A stretch of DNA of 64,000 nucleotides from DASZQY01 sp963843565. Its GTDB lineage: Bacteria; Pseudomonadota; Alphaproteobacteria; Rhizobiales; Kaistiaceae. The DNA lies in NCBI GenBank assembly GCA_963843565.1, contig CAWJKY010000003.1, positions 806,001 through 870,000 on the forward strand, in the 5' to 3' direction. Shown here piece after piece: positions 46,157-54,865 of this stretch. How positions within the stretch are numbered: position 1 is the stretch's first letter; each line of letters opens with the position of its first letter. The position numbers and the translations under genes are program-made. The notes below the pieces were generated by a model, which was given only the letters and a program-made list of their open reading frames with translations, made no database searches and was not told the DNA's origin.

Positions 46157-47332
46157 TCAGGCCGCCTGAATCTCTCCGGGCGCGACGTGATTTAGCACGC
46201 TCTTCCACGCGGTTGCGAACAAATCCAGGTCCGCATCCGTGGACGCCCACCCTAAGCTAAGGCGAATGGCGCATTTTGCCAGGTCCTTTGCCACGTCCAT
46301 CGCCGCAAGTACATGACTTGGCGCGACTTTTCCGGACGAACAGGCCGAGCCGGAGGAGACCGCGACGCCTGCCAGGTCGAGGGCGATGAGGGCCGTTTCG
46401 GCGGGCAGGCCGGGGACCGCGAAGCAGGTCGTGTTGGGCAGCCGTGGAGCGCCCGCCCCGAAGAACACCGCGTCGGGCCGGCTCGCGCGGATCGCCGCCT
46501 CGAAGCGGTCGCGGAGGCCGCCGATGCGCGTCGCGAAATCCGCGGCCTCGGCGAAGGCCGCCTGGGCCGCCGCCGCGAAGCCGACGATCGCCGCCACATT
46601 CTCGGTTCCCGCCCGCCGCCGCCGCTCCTGTCCGCCGCCGCGCATCAGCGGCTCCGGCCAATAGTAGTCGCCGCCGTAGACAATGGCGCCTGCGCCCAGC
46701 GGCCCGCCGAGCTTGTGGGCGGAGATGAGCGTCACGTCGGCGCGCATGCCTGCGGTGCCGACCGGCAGCTTGCCGGCGTGCTGGGCGGCGTCGACCACGA
46801 GGATCGCGCCGCTCGGATTGACCCGCTTGTCGATCTCGTCGATCGGCTGCACCACGCCGGTTTCGTTGTTGGCGGCCTGTACGGCCACCAGCAGGGAGGC
46901 GGCTCCGTGCGCGGCGGTCAGTTCGTTGACGCGGGCTTCCAGCGCCGCCGGATCGATCAGCCCCTTGCCATCGACCGGAATCGTCTCGACCGCGTCCCTG
47001 GCGAAGCGGTGGCCGTCGATCAGGCAGGTGTGCTCGGTGGCGCCGATGAGGAGGCGCGCGAAAGGCGCCTTGTTCTGGTGGCGCGGCGCGTTGGGGCGCA
47101 GCACCCAGTTTGCCCCTTCCGTGGCGCCCGACGTGAACACCACGTCCTGCGGGCGCGCATGCATCAGGGCAGCGATCGTCTCGCGCGCCTCTTCGACCAG
47201 ATGGCGCGCCTGCCGCCCCTCGGTGTGCACCGACGACGGATTGCCGACAACGTCGAAGGCGCGCTCCATCGCCGCCCGGGCTTCCGGGCGGAGCGGCGCC
47301 GTCGCATTGTAGTCGAGGTAAGCGCGGGTCAT
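46157..47332 (-). CDS. Cysteine desulfurase, IscS/NifS type
   Basis: A 391-residue type I cysteine desulfurase (PLP enzyme). It shows MTRAYLDYNATAPLRPEA, FTSGATEGANW, GATEHTCL, the PLP-Lys ISAHKLGGPLGAGAIVYG, RAGTENVAAIVGFAAA and the active-loop cysteine in SSGSACSSGKVAPSHVL. The open frame extends upstream, but the family start is at 47332. It heads the SUF operon, which already has SufS, an arrangement common in Hyphomicrobiales. It likely supplies sulfur for Fe-S assembly or tRNA thiolation. Confidence 0.94.
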   Translation of the reverse strand: MTRAYLDYNATAPLRPEARAAMERAFDVVGNPSSVHTEGRQARHLVEEARETIAALMHARPQDVVFTSGATEGANWVLRPNAPRHQNKAPFARLLIGATEHTCLIDGHRFARDAVETIPVDGKGLIDPAALEARVNELTAAHGAASLLVAVQAANNETGVVQPIDEIDKRVNPSGAILVVDAAQHAGKLPVGTAGMRADVTLISAHKLGGPLGAGAIVYGGDYYWPEPLMRGGGQERRRRAGTENVAAIVGFAAAAQAAFAEAADFATRIGGLRDRFEAAIRASRPDAVFFGAGAPRLPNTTCFAVPGLPAETALIALDLAGVAVSSGSACSSGKVAPSHVLAAMDVAKDLAKCAIRLSLGWASTDADLDLFATAWKSVLNHVAPGEIQAA

Positions 47333-47381
47333 GGCGAGGGGAAAACCACGGGGGCCGGCCAAAAGCAACCGGTGGCCAGCT

Positions 47382-48041
47382 TCACGCCGCCGGCGCCATC
47401 AATTCGGCCACTGCGAAGAAATGCAGGATCGCCCCGGCCAGCACGAAACCGTGCCAGATGGCCCGCTGGTATGGCAGCTTCTGCAGCGTGAAGAAGATCG
47501 TGCCGAGCGTGTAGACCACGCCGCCGGCGACCAGCAGCGCCAGCACCTCCGGCCTGAGCACCGCCAGGAACGGCCCGACGGCAACCAGCCCGATCCAGCC
47601 GAAGGCCACGTAGAGCACGGCCGAGCGCGTCTGCCTGCGGGCCGGCGGATAAGCCAGCTTCAGGAAGATCCCGACCGCGGCGATCGCCCAGACGGTAGCG
47701 GTCAGCGCCACCGCCAGGCCGCCAGAGAGCGCGATGGCGGTGAACGGCGTATAGGTCCCGGCGGTCATCAGGAAGATCGCGGCATGATCGCGACGCCGCC
47801 ACGTAGCCCGCGATCTTGGGTTGGTGGCGCTGTTGTAGACCGCCGAGCAGCCAAACATGGCAATCAGGCCAAGGGCGTAGGCGGATGTCGCCGCAACCTC
47901 CGCCGGCCCCCGGGACAGCGCCATCCAGGCGACCAGGGCCCCGGCGCCCAGGATAGAGCCGGCAAAGCCCACGGCATGGACGATCCCGTCGGCCCGCAAC
48001 TCCCCGGCACTGATCGTCCGCGCAGTCATCGTCGCGGTCAT
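47382..48041 (-). CDS. Hemolysin III (Hly-III/PAQR) family membrane protein
   Basis: A 219-residue seven-helix membrane protein with the Hly-III pattern: ELRADGIVHAVGF early, FGCSAVYNSAT, RRRDHAAIFLMTAGTYTPF in the second loop (conserved His and Asp that can bind zinc), and a C-terminal HGFVLAGAILHFFAVAELM. Eukaryotic relatives are the PAQR receptors; bacterial members have no settled role, though some affect membrane state. It is 49 bases upstream of the IscS-like gene on the same strand and may be the first gene of the SUF transcript. An internal Met at MTARTISAGEL is an alternative start. Confidence 0.88.
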   Translation of the reverse strand: MTATMTARTISAGELRADGIVHAVGFAGSILGAGALVAWMALSRGPAEVAATSAYALGLIAMFGCSAVYNSATNPRSRATWRRRDHAAIFLMTAGTYTPFTAIALSGGLAVALTATVWAIAAVGIFLKLAYPPARRQTRSAVLYVAFGWIGLVAVGPFLAVLRPEVLALLVAGGVVYTLGTIFFTLQKLPYQRAIWHGFVLAGAILHFFAVAELMAPAA

Positions 48042-48210
48042 GGCGCGTCGCGGTTTTGCCGCCCTCCAGCGCACTCGGCCAAGTTTAGCGCAAATCGGGG
48101 CAAATGGGCACCGTCTGCCGTGTGGCAGTCATGGGGCCGCCGGTTATCCTTGAATTCGCCCCCCGCCATTGTGATATGACAGCGACCGCTTCACCCCCCC
48201 TCGAGGCCCC

Positions 48211-48867
48211 ATGCCTGAAATCATCTTCACCGGCCCCGCCGGGCGCCTCGAAGGCCGCTTCCAGCCCGCCAAGCGCAAGAACGGCCCGATCGCGATCATC
48301 CTTCATCCCCACCCGCAGTTCGGCGGGACGATGAACAACCAGATCGTGTACCAGCTCTTCTACATGTTCACGAAGCGCGGCTTCGCCGTGCTGCGGTTCA
48401 ATTTCCGCGGCGTCGGGCGCAGCCAGGGCGAGTTCGACCACGGCTCGGGCGAGCTGTCGGATGCCGCCGCGGCCCTCGACTGGGTCCAGACGATCCACCC
48501 GGATGCCCGCAGTTGCTGGGTGGCTGGCTTCTCGTTCGGAGCTTGGATCGGCATGCAGCTGCTCATGCGGCGGCCCGAGATCGAAGGTTTCATCTCGATC
48601 GCGCCGCAGCCGAACCTCTACGATTTCACCTTTCTCGCCCCCTGCCCGTCTTCGGGGTTAATCATCCACGGCGACGCCGACAAGGTGGCGCCGCCCAAGG
48701 ACGTTCAGACGCTGGTCGACAAGCTGAAGACCCAGAAGGGCATCAAGATCGAGCAGCAGATCGTCAAGGGCGCCAACCACTTCTTCGAGAGCAACATCGA
48801 TCATTTGATCGAAAGCTGCGCCGATTACGTCGACCGGCGCATGTCGACCGACGAGGTCGCCGCCTAG
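48211..48867 (+). CDS. COG2945-like alpha/beta hydrolase
   Basis: A 218-residue alpha/beta hydrolase starting MPEIIFTGPAGRLEGRFQ, with HPHPQFGGTMNNQIVYQL, FRGVGRSQGEFDHGSGEL, the nucleophile elbow AGFSFGAWIGMQL, HGDADKVAPPKDV (acid) and GANHFFESN (His). It belongs to the COG2945 group, of unknown substrate, common in Alphaproteobacteria. It is divergent from the hemolysin III gene across a 169-base region, a linkage to SUF seen in related organisms, so the two may share control. Confidence 0.88.
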   Translation: MPEIIFTGPAGRLEGRFQPAKRKNGPIAIILHPHPQFGGTMNNQIVYQLFYMFTKRGFAVLRFNFRGVGRSQGEFDHGSGELSDAAAALDWVQTIHPDARSCWVAGFSFGAWIGMQLLMRRPEIEGFISIAPQPNLYDFTFLAPCPSSGLIIHGDADKVAPPKDVQTLVDKLKTQKGIKIEQQIVKGANHFFESNIDHLIESCADYVDRRMSTDEVAA

Positions 48868-48873
48868 TCTGCT

Positions 48874-49179
48874 CTAGTCTTCGTTCTTGCGCAGGACGGC
48901 CCCCGGCACACATATTGTGATGATATCCGGCGAGACCTTGAGTTGGCCCTCGACGAAGTCGCTATTGTACAAAATACTCGGCACTCTGGCGCCAATCGCT
49001 GTTTCACGAAAATATGGTGCAAAGTGCGCTTCGCCCTGTCGAACCTGAGTAACCGTGCCTTCTATCAACCCGTGGTTCTTTAGGCACTCGATGTCTCTAA
49101 GCATGCGGGGCGGATACACTTCTGCCGCCCACGCGCAGGAGGCAACCGCGACGAGAATCAATGATAGGACTGTTCTCAT
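48874..49179 (-). CDS. Small exported orphan protein in lower-GC segment
   Basis: A 101-residue protein with a signal peptide (about residues 1-18, MRTVLSLILVAVASCAWA, cleaved after AWA) and a mature part including LRDIECLKNHGLIEGTVTQVRQ and IITICVPGAVL. The pattern of cysteines (ECLK and ICVP) could form a disulfide. The frame is open upstream to 49257 without support. Base composition is visibly lower in GC than around it. It follows the next gene by 28 bases on the same strand, so the two form a small unit. Family unknown. Confidence 0.6.
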   Translation of the reverse strand: MRTVLSLILVAVASCAWAAEVYPPRMLRDIECLKNHGLIEGTVTQVRQGEAHFAPYFRETAIGARVPSILYNSDFVEGQLKVSPDIITICVPGAVLRKNED

Positions 49180-49207
49180 TTGCTTGGTCTTACTTCTCAG
49201 TGTCGCC

Positions 49208-49642
49208 TCAGCGATTGGCAAATTGTAGCCTGCAGTATTCATACGCCTCAGACACACGCTCCTCGGAGGTTACGGGAACTACCGCGCGAATAACGGGCGA
49301 TACTTCTTTGATCGTGTAGTCTGTGCCTTGAATAAGCGGTCGGGCCCTCTTTCCAAGACAACTTACGAACTCGCTCACGCTCGCACCCAATGGCAGGACA
49401 TACTGATATTGGGTGGTGTTGTCTGGGGTGGAGCTTGTAGCTTGGCTCGAATCAGACGTTGATTGCAGTGTCGATGCTCCAACTCCCGCAGGCTGCGGTG
49501 GCTCAACCTCCGTGCCAGACTCCGGTATGTAGTCCTTAACAACCTTTGGTAGGGGAACGCCCCTCTCCTTTGCGTAGTAGCCAAGGCCAAACGCGACGAG
49601 GAGAATGAAGAGCAAGATTCCGCTCGAAGCTAGCGTCTTCAA
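49208..49642 (-). CDS. Membrane-anchored orphan protein in lower-GC segment
   Basis: A 144-residue protein with one N-terminal membrane helix (about residues 5-22, SSGILLFILLVAFGLGYY), a Pro/Ser/Thr-rich linker (about 45-80) and a C-terminal domain with SVSEFVSCLGKRARPLIQGTDYTIKEVSP and EAYEYCRLQFANR, two cysteines. The start is a TTG at 49642 with GGAG nine bases before it. Composition is lower in GC than neighbours. It sits upstream of the exported orphan at 48874, probably one operon; both face the envelope. Family unknown. Confidence 0.6.
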   Translation of the reverse strand: MKTLASSGILLFILLVAFGLGYYAKERGVPLPKVVKDYIPESGTEVEPPQPAGVGASTLQSTSDSSQATSSTPDNTTQYQYVLPLGASVSEFVSCLGKRARPLIQGTDYTIKEVSPVIRAVVPVTSEERVSEAYEYCRLQFANR

Positions 49643-49833
49643 ATGTTTACGCTCCGATCCACCGCGGTTTCAACATACTCTCCGGTTGCTGTCTCCTCGC
49701 ACTCAAAAATAGCAGCCGCGACCTGTTCGTGAAAGTCCTGCTGACACGCGGCGGCGTGTTCGCAGCGCAGTCTTCATGCACCCCGTGCTAAACTCTGCCC
49801 TCAACGCCCCGAACGTGCCACCGCCGCGGCATG

Positions 49834-51807
49834 CTAGCGGTTGTCACCAATGCCGGCGCCGTCTTTCGGCGGATCGACCGCGTTGCCGTCCATTTGCGGC
49901 TCCTGAGCCTCGTCCGGCGGCTTGCCCGCGTCAGTCGTTCCGCCCACGGCTTCCTCCTCCGCGCCGTCTGACGCCGGGGCCGCGATCGCCTCCGGCTTGC
50001 GTTTCGCCGCCCGCCGCTCCCGCCACCTGCGGATGCCCGCCGCGATCTCCTTCGGCGACTGGAAGAGCGGAATGCGCGGGCCGCTCGTTTCGGTGTGCTC
50101 GAGGGCGAGGCCGACTTCCTCGATCTCGTGGGCGTCGTTGACCCGGCGCACGACGATATCGACGTCACCGACCGAGACGCGGTCGCCGGCCTCGATGTCG
50201 CCGGCAAGCTCGCGGCGCAGGTACTCCCCGACAGTCAGCGCCGCGTCGGCTTCGGCGAGCGTGATCGGATAGGCACGCGCCACGTCGCTCATGCGGATGT
50301 CGGGCTGGAGGGCGAACTCGCCATAGAGGCCGGGGTCTTCCGCCATGGGGGTGCGGCCGGCGAACAGGCGGTCGAGCAGCGGGATGTAGTCCGGCGTGGT
50401 GATCACATAGACCTGATCGCCGGCTTGCGGCTTGCCGAAGCGGTGCGGGCGCAGCGTATGGCCGTCGCGGATGATCAGCGACGGACGCGCCCAGCGCGGC
50501 ACGCGCTCGCCCTCCGCCACCGCGCTTTCCGGATGGACGACGTAGGCGACGATCTCGTGGTCGCTGCCGCCGGGAAGTTCCAGCTCGATGCGGTCGAGCG
50601 GCCCGGCGCGGGGCGGCACCACCAGCTTCAGGAAACGGGCGACCGGCGCGATGGTCCAGCCCTGCACGAGCAGCGACGACAGCACCACGATGAAGGCGAC
50701 GTTGAACATGGTCGGCCCGTCGGGCAGGCCGGCGATGATCGGCAGGATGGCGAGCAGGATCGACACGGCGCCGCGCAAGCCCACCCACGAGACGAAGGCC
50801 ATCTCCTCGCGGCTGAAGCGGAAGCCGACCAGACACAGCCACACCGCGACCGGCCGAGCCACGACCATCAGCGCAACGCTGAGCGCGATCGCGGGGATCG
50901 CCACCGCGGCAAACTCGTGCGGGGTCGCGAGCAGGCCGAGGGTCAGGAACATGGCGATCTGGGAGAGCCAGGTGGTGCCCTCTTGGAAACGGCGAAGCGC
51001 CACGGCGTGGCGCATGCGCGAATTGCCCGAGACCAGCCCCGCCACGTAGACGGCGAGGAAGCCGCTGCCCCAGGTCAGGCCGGCGACGGCGTAGGTGGTC
51101 AGCGCCACCGCCGTCACCACGATCGGATAGAGCGCCGGCTCGAAGTTGGTGCGGTTGACGATCTGGATGATCGCCAGTCCGCCGACCAGCCCGACGATGC
51201 CGCCGACGACGATCTGGAGAACGAAGGCGCCGGCGATGGCGCCGCCGGCGTCGCCGAAGCCGGCGGCGCCGATCGACGAGGCCGCCCCGACTAGCGACAG
51301 GGTCAGGAAGATGGCGATCGGGTCGTTGGTGCCGGATTCCACCTCGAGCGTGGAGCGCACGCGGTCGCGGAGCGTGATGCCACCGACGCGCAGCAGGAAG
51401 AACACCGCCGCCGCGTCGGTCGGCGCGACGATGACGCCGAGCAGCGCCGCCTCCTCCCACGTGAAGCCGAACAGGAGACGTGCGGCAAGGCTGACCAGCG
51501 CGGCGGTGATGACCACGCCGACCGTCGACAGAAGCAGCGCCGGGGCGGCGGCGATGCGCAGCGTCGCAAGGCGCGTCGCGTAGCCCGAATCGAACAGGAT
51601 GATCGACAGCGCCACCGACCCCACGAAATAGGCTGCGGCCAGGTTGTCGAAGGCGATGCCGAGGCCGTCGCTGCCGGCGAGCAGGCCGATCCCGAGGAAC
51701 ACCAGGAGGAGAGGCGCGCCGAAACGGAACGACAGCAGGCTCGTGAACGCCGCCGCCACGACCAGCGCCGCGCCGATCAGAATCGCGATGTTCATGGCCT
51801 CAAACAA
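49834..51807 (-). CDS. CPA1-type potassium/proton or sodium/proton antiporter with TrkA-C domain
   Basis: A 657-residue protein: about 12-13 membrane helices with the CPA1 signatures LLLVFLGIGLLAGSDGLG, VIVAPTDAAAVFFLL and ESGTNDPIAIFLTLSL (the ND motif), then a TrkA-C/RCK_C regulatory domain (ELPGGSDHEIVAYVVH) and a CorC_HlyC-type C-terminal region, the layout of NhaP2/CvrA. It likely exchanges K+ or Na+ for protons. The start is a TTG at 51807: AGGAGG (51816-51821) lies eight bases upstream, better than the ATG at 51795. The last 90 residues are a variable, charged Pro/Ala tail. Confidence 0.9.
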   Translation of the reverse strand: MFEAMNIAILIGAALVVAAAFTSLLSFRFGAPLLLVFLGIGLLAGSDGLGIAFDNLAAAYFVGSVALSIILFDSGYATRLATLRIAAAPALLLSTVGVVITAALVSLAARLLFGFTWEEAALLGVIVAPTDAAAVFFLLRVGGITLRDRVRSTLEVESGTNDPIAIFLTLSLVGAASSIGAAGFGDAGGAIAGAFVLQIVVGGIVGLVGGLAIIQIVNRTNFEPALYPIVVTAVALTTYAVAGLTWGSGFLAVYVAGLVSGNSRMRHAVALRRFQEGTTWLSQIAMFLTLGLLATPHEFAAVAIPAIALSVALMVVARPVAVWLCLVGFRFSREEMAFVSWVGLRGAVSILLAILPIIAGLPDGPTMFNVAFIVVLSSLLVQGWTIAPVARFLKLVVPPRAGPLDRIELELPGGSDHEIVAYVVHPESAVAEGERVPRWARPSLIIRDGHTLRPHRFGKPQAGDQVYVITTPDYIPLLDRLFAGRTPMAEDPGLYGEFALQPDIRMSDVARAYPITLAEADAALTVGEYLRRELAGDIEAGDRVSVGDVDIVVRRVNDAHEIEEVGLALEHTETSGPRIPLFQSPKEIAAGIRRWRERRAAKRKPEAIAAPASDGAEEEAVGGTTDAGKPPDEAQEPQMDGNAVDPPKDGAGIGDNR

Positions 51808-51922
51808 TTGAGGAACCTCCTGGTTCGCTCGCGCCGCCGCGCCCGGACGATTTACGCAGGATCGGCACCAACCACGCGCAAATGCGCTATCCGCCGTTCA
51901 GGAAATGGTACATAATCTTGGT

Positions 51923-52252
51923 ATGGACCGTCGTGGTTTTGTTTGCGCAGTCGCGGCCGTCTTGATGGCGCTCGGCCTCTCGGTCGGGCCCGCCGCCCCG
52001 TCTTTCGCCCAAGCCACCGACGTTTGCAGCTACATGGACCTGGCGTGGTCGGACATGTCCGCCGACGAGCATGCGCTTTGGGAACGGCTCGGCTGGACCG
52101 GCGAGATGTGGGATTCGAGCGACGAAAACGCGGTGCCCGATACCGAGTACCAATCGTTCGACGAACTGACTGCCGACCAGCAGGACGCGGCGACCCAGCT
52201 CGGCTACACCCCGGATAGCTGGGACAACATCGACCAGTACTGCCAGGGCTAG
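51923..52252 (+). CDS. Small secreted acidic protein with two LGxT...WD repeats
   Basis: A 109-residue product from the ATG at 51923 with a signal peptide (about residues 1-31, ending SFAQA). The mature part is acidic and holds two similar segments: SADEHALWERLGWTGEMWD (46-64) and TADQQDAATQLGYTPDSWD (83-101). Single cysteines at 35 and 107 bracket them and could form a disulfide. I do not recognise a named domain. It is divergent from the antiporter gene and overlaps the convergent ketoacyl synthase gene by four bases. Function unknown. Confidence 0.75.
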   Translation: MDRRGFVCAVAAVLMALGLSVGPAAPSFAQATDVCSYMDLAWSDMSADEHALWERLGWTGEMWDSSDENAVPDTEYQSFDELTADQQDAATQLGYTPDSWDNIDQYCQG

Positions 52253-53472
52253 GCGCCCGGCCGGCGCGCCGCCAGAACCGCGTTCAGACCGCCGAAGGCA
52301 AACGACGTGGACAGCGCCGCAGCGATCGGCGTCGGTCGCGCTTCGTTCGGCACATAGTCGAGGTCGCAGGCGGGATCTGCCCCGAGATAGTTCATGGTCG
52401 CCGGCGCGACGTTGTCGCGGATCGCCATCAACATGGCGACGAACTCGAGCGCCCCGGCGGCGCCGAGCGCGTGCCCGACCATCGACTTGGTCGACGAGAT
52501 CGGGATCCTGGGGGCGCGCTCGCCGAGGGCGGCCTTGAGCGCCGCCGTTTCGGTCTTGTCGTTGGCGAGCGTACCGGTGCCGTGGGCGTTGACGTAGTCG
52601 ACGTCGTCCGGCGAAAGCTCCGCATCGTTCATGCAGGCGACAATGGCGCGGGTCATGCCGTTGACGTCGGGGTTGGTGAGGTCGGCGGCGTCGGCGGTCA
52701 TGCCGAACCCGACGATCTCGCCCAGAATTTCCGCCCCGCGAGCCCGCGCGCTCTCGAGCGTCTCGAGCACCACGATCGCCGCGCCCTCGCCCAGCACCAG
52801 CCCCTTGCGGTCGCGGGAAAACGGCCGGCAGGTGTCGTTGGCCTGGACGCGCAGCGCCTCCCAGCTTTTCAGCGCACCGAAGTTGATGCACGCCTCCGCG
52901 CCCCCGGCGAGCGCCGCGTCGGCGATGCCGGTGCGCACCATCTGGAACGCCAGGCCAATGGCGTGGGTCGCCGACGAGCAAGCGCTGACGACGCCGAACG
53001 ACGGTCCGCGGGCGCCGAGATCCATGGTCACGCGGCTGGCCGGCGCGTTCGGCATCAGCTTGGGAATGGTCAGCGGATAAACGCGGTTGTTGTTGTCGGC
53101 GTAGAGCCGCTTGTACGATTCATCGATGGTGATCGACCCGCCGACGCCGGTCCCCACGATCGTGGCGGTGCGCTCGCCGCGCTCCCCCTCGAAATCGATG
53201 CCGGCCTGAGCGGCCGCCTGACGGGCCGCAACCACGGCGAACTGCGAAACCCGGTCGAAGGCCGGAACCTCGCGTTCGCCGAAATGCTTGAGCGGATCGA
53301 AGTCCTTGACCTCGGCGACCACCTCGCCGATCAGCCGGGCCGGATCGACGGCCGTGGGCGCGCCGATGCCGACCGTGCCCGCCTTCAGCGCCTCCCAGTA
53401 AGTGCGAGTGTCATGGCCGACCGGCGAGACCACGCCGCTGCCCGTCACGACGACGCGGTGGGGCCATTTCAC
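52249..53472 (-). CDS. Beta-ketoacyl-ACP synthase, NodE/FabF-like
   Basis: A 407-residue condensing enzyme with the FabF-type triad: active Cys in VSACSSATHAIG, His in NAHGTGTLANDKTE and His in SMVGHALGAAGALE. Compared with housekeeping FabF, the sequence follows NodE more closely in RKGLVLGEGA, SSTKS and NYLGADPACDLDYVPN. It overlaps the ACP gene by four bases (ATGA), so it is built with that carrier. It probably elongates a specialised acyl chain, perhaps for the LpxD-like acyltransferase upstream. The convergent repeat-protein gene overlaps its end by four bases. Confidence 0.85.
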   Translation of the reverse strand: MKWPHRVVVTGSGVVSPVGHDTRTYWEALKAGTVGIGAPTAVDPARLIGEVVAEVKDFDPLKHFGEREVPAFDRVSQFAVVAARQAAAQAGIDFEGERGERTATIVGTGVGGSITIDESYKRLYADNNNRVYPLTIPKLMPNAPASRVTMDLGARGPSFGVVSACSSATHAIGLAFQMVRTGIADAALAGGAEACINFGALKSWEALRVQANDTCRPFSRDRKGLVLGEGAAIVVLETLESARARGAEILGEIVGFGMTADAADLTNPDVNGMTRAIVACMNDAELSPDDVDYVNAHGTGTLANDKTETAALKAALGERAPRIPISSTKSMVGHALGAAGALEFVAMLMAIRDNVAPATMNYLGADPACDLDYVPNEARPTPIAAALSTSFAFGGLNAVLAARRPGA

Positions 53473-53723
53473 GCTTTTTTGTCCACCAGCCCCTGAATGG
53501 CCTTGACGACATCGCCGACGGTCGAGAAGTCGGTCGCCGCGCTGTTGGCGTTGTAGGGGATCTGGATGCCGAACTTCTCCTCCAGGTCGAAAATCATCTC
53601 GAGGGCGTCGATCGACTCAAGCCCGAGGTCCTGAAGTCCGTCGGTCAACTTGATGTCCGGCTTGTCCTCGCCAGGAATCTTCTTGGCGATAATGGCCACT
53701 ACGTCGGCCGTCACATCGGCCAT
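53469..53723 (-). CDS. Specialised acyl carrier protein, NodF-like
   Basis: An 84-residue acyl carrier protein. The attachment serine is in LGLESIDALEM (the usual DSL is here ESI), followed by FDLEEKFGIQIPYN and GDVVKAIQGLVDKKA. It differs from AcpP and from the longer AcpXL, and its FGIQI...VGDVVKAIQGL end resembles NodF. The ketoacyl synthase overlaps its 3' end, and the LpxD-like gene lies 43 bases upstream. A second, housekeeping AcpP must exist elsewhere. Confidence 0.85.
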   Translation of the reverse strand: MADVTADVVAIIAKKIPGEDKPDIKLTDGLQDLGLESIDALEMIFDLEEKFGIQIPYNANSAATDFSTVGDVVKAIQGLVDKKA

Positions 53724-53766
53724 TCCTGAAACCTCCGGAACCTGCTGTCTGTACTCGATCTTCTAG

Positions 53767-54828
53767 CTACCGGGCCTTGCGGTCTTTTTCCAGAGCGTCG
53801 ATGCGGCTTTCGAGCCTATCGACCCGTGGATAAAGGCTTTTCAGCCGCCCCACGTTGAGAATTCGCTCCGCAGCGACGTCGCGGGGCGCGGCGGGAAGCC
53901 CGCCGACCAGCTGCCCCGCGGCAACCCTGCTGCCGACCGCGCTGAACCCCATGACCGTGGCTTCCGCGCCGATCTTGACGTGGTCGGAGATTCCGGCGGC
54001 GGCGCCGATGACCGCCCGGTCGCCGAGTTCGGCGCTCCCGCCGATGCCCGCCAGACCGCAAATGACGCAGCATTCGCCGACGATGGCGTTGTGGCCGATC
54101 TGGACCTGATTGTCGATCTTCGTGCCGCGACCGACGCGTGTATCGCGCAGCGTGCCGCGGTCGATGGTCGTGGCGGCGCCAATTTCCACGTCGTCGGCGA
54201 TGACGACGGTGCCCACCGAATGGACCACGACCGGCGCGTCGATCGGGTTCATCGAGCCGTCCGGGTTGCGCACCGGAATGACGCCGAACCCGGCCGAGCC
54301 GATGACGGCGTTGGCGTAGATGCAGACGCGGTCACCGATGACCACCCGGTCGTCGATGCGGGCGCCGGGGTGAATGACGCAGTCGCGACCGATGGTGACG
54401 CCGCCGCCGATGTGGACGCCGGGCAGGATGATGGTGTTGGCGCCGATGCGACTGCCCGGCCCGACGGTTGCGAACGGCCCGATCGAGACGCCGGCGCCGA
54501 TCTTGGCGTCGGGCGCGATGGCGGCGCGATCGTCGATGCCCTTGGTGTGAACCGGGCCCGGGTCGAACAGGCGGGTGAGGATGGCGAGCGCCATGCGCTC
54601 GTGGCCGCCGAAGAGGATCGCCGAAATACCCGCCGGCGGCGTCTTGTCCGCCTTGACGACGGCGGCGACCGCGGGCGGCCCGAGATCGGCGAACGCGTCC
54701 TTTGTGACGGCAACCGCGAGGTCGCCGGGACCCCGCGCATCGGCGGGGTGGACGAGGCGGGTGACGTCGAGGTCGGCGTCGCCGCTGACCGTGCCCCCCA
54801 GTGTTTCGGCGATTGCCGCGAGCTTCAT
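53767..54828 (-). CDS. lpxD: UDP-3-O-acylglucosamine N-acyltransferase LpxD or paralogue
   Basis: LpxD N-acylates UDP-3-O-acyl-GlcN in lipid A synthesis. The 353-residue product from MKLAAIAETLGG has the N-terminal uridine-binding domain (about 1-100), a left-handed hexapeptide beta-helix (about 105-320) with the catalytic His region NQVQIGHNAIVGE and YANAVIGSAGFGV, and a C-terminal helix SLYPRVDRLESRIDALEK. It is not in the usual bamA-lpxD-fabZ-lpxA setting; here it stands between anmK and a dedicated ACP/ketoacyl synthase. It may be a second LpxD-type enzyme for another amino-sugar lipid. Confidence 0.88.
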   Translation of the reverse strand: MKLAAIAETLGGTVSGDADLDVTRLVHPADARGPGDLAVAVTKDAFADLGPPAVAAVVKADKTPPAGISAILFGGHERMALAILTRLFDPGPVHTKGIDDRAAIAPDAKIGAGVSIGPFATVGPGSRIGANTIILPGVHIGGGVTIGRDCVIHPGARIDDRVVIGDRVCIYANAVIGSAGFGVIPVRNPDGSMNPIDAPVVVHSVGTVVIADDVEIGAATTIDRGTLRDTRVGRGTKIDNQVQIGHNAIVGECCVICGLAGIGGSAELGDRAVIGAAAGISDHVKIGAEATVMGFSAVGSRVAAGQLVGGLPAAPRDVAAERILNVGRLKSLYPRVDRLESRIDALEKDRKAR

Positions 54829-54865
54829 GGCGGGCCTGATAGCGCAGAACCCGCCGTTCTGCCAC

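Noticed and set aside
49674..49790. Protein-like open frame in the region upstream of 49642
   Set aside because: It has no usable start codon and ends in TGA just before the membrane-anchored gene; at most a remnant.
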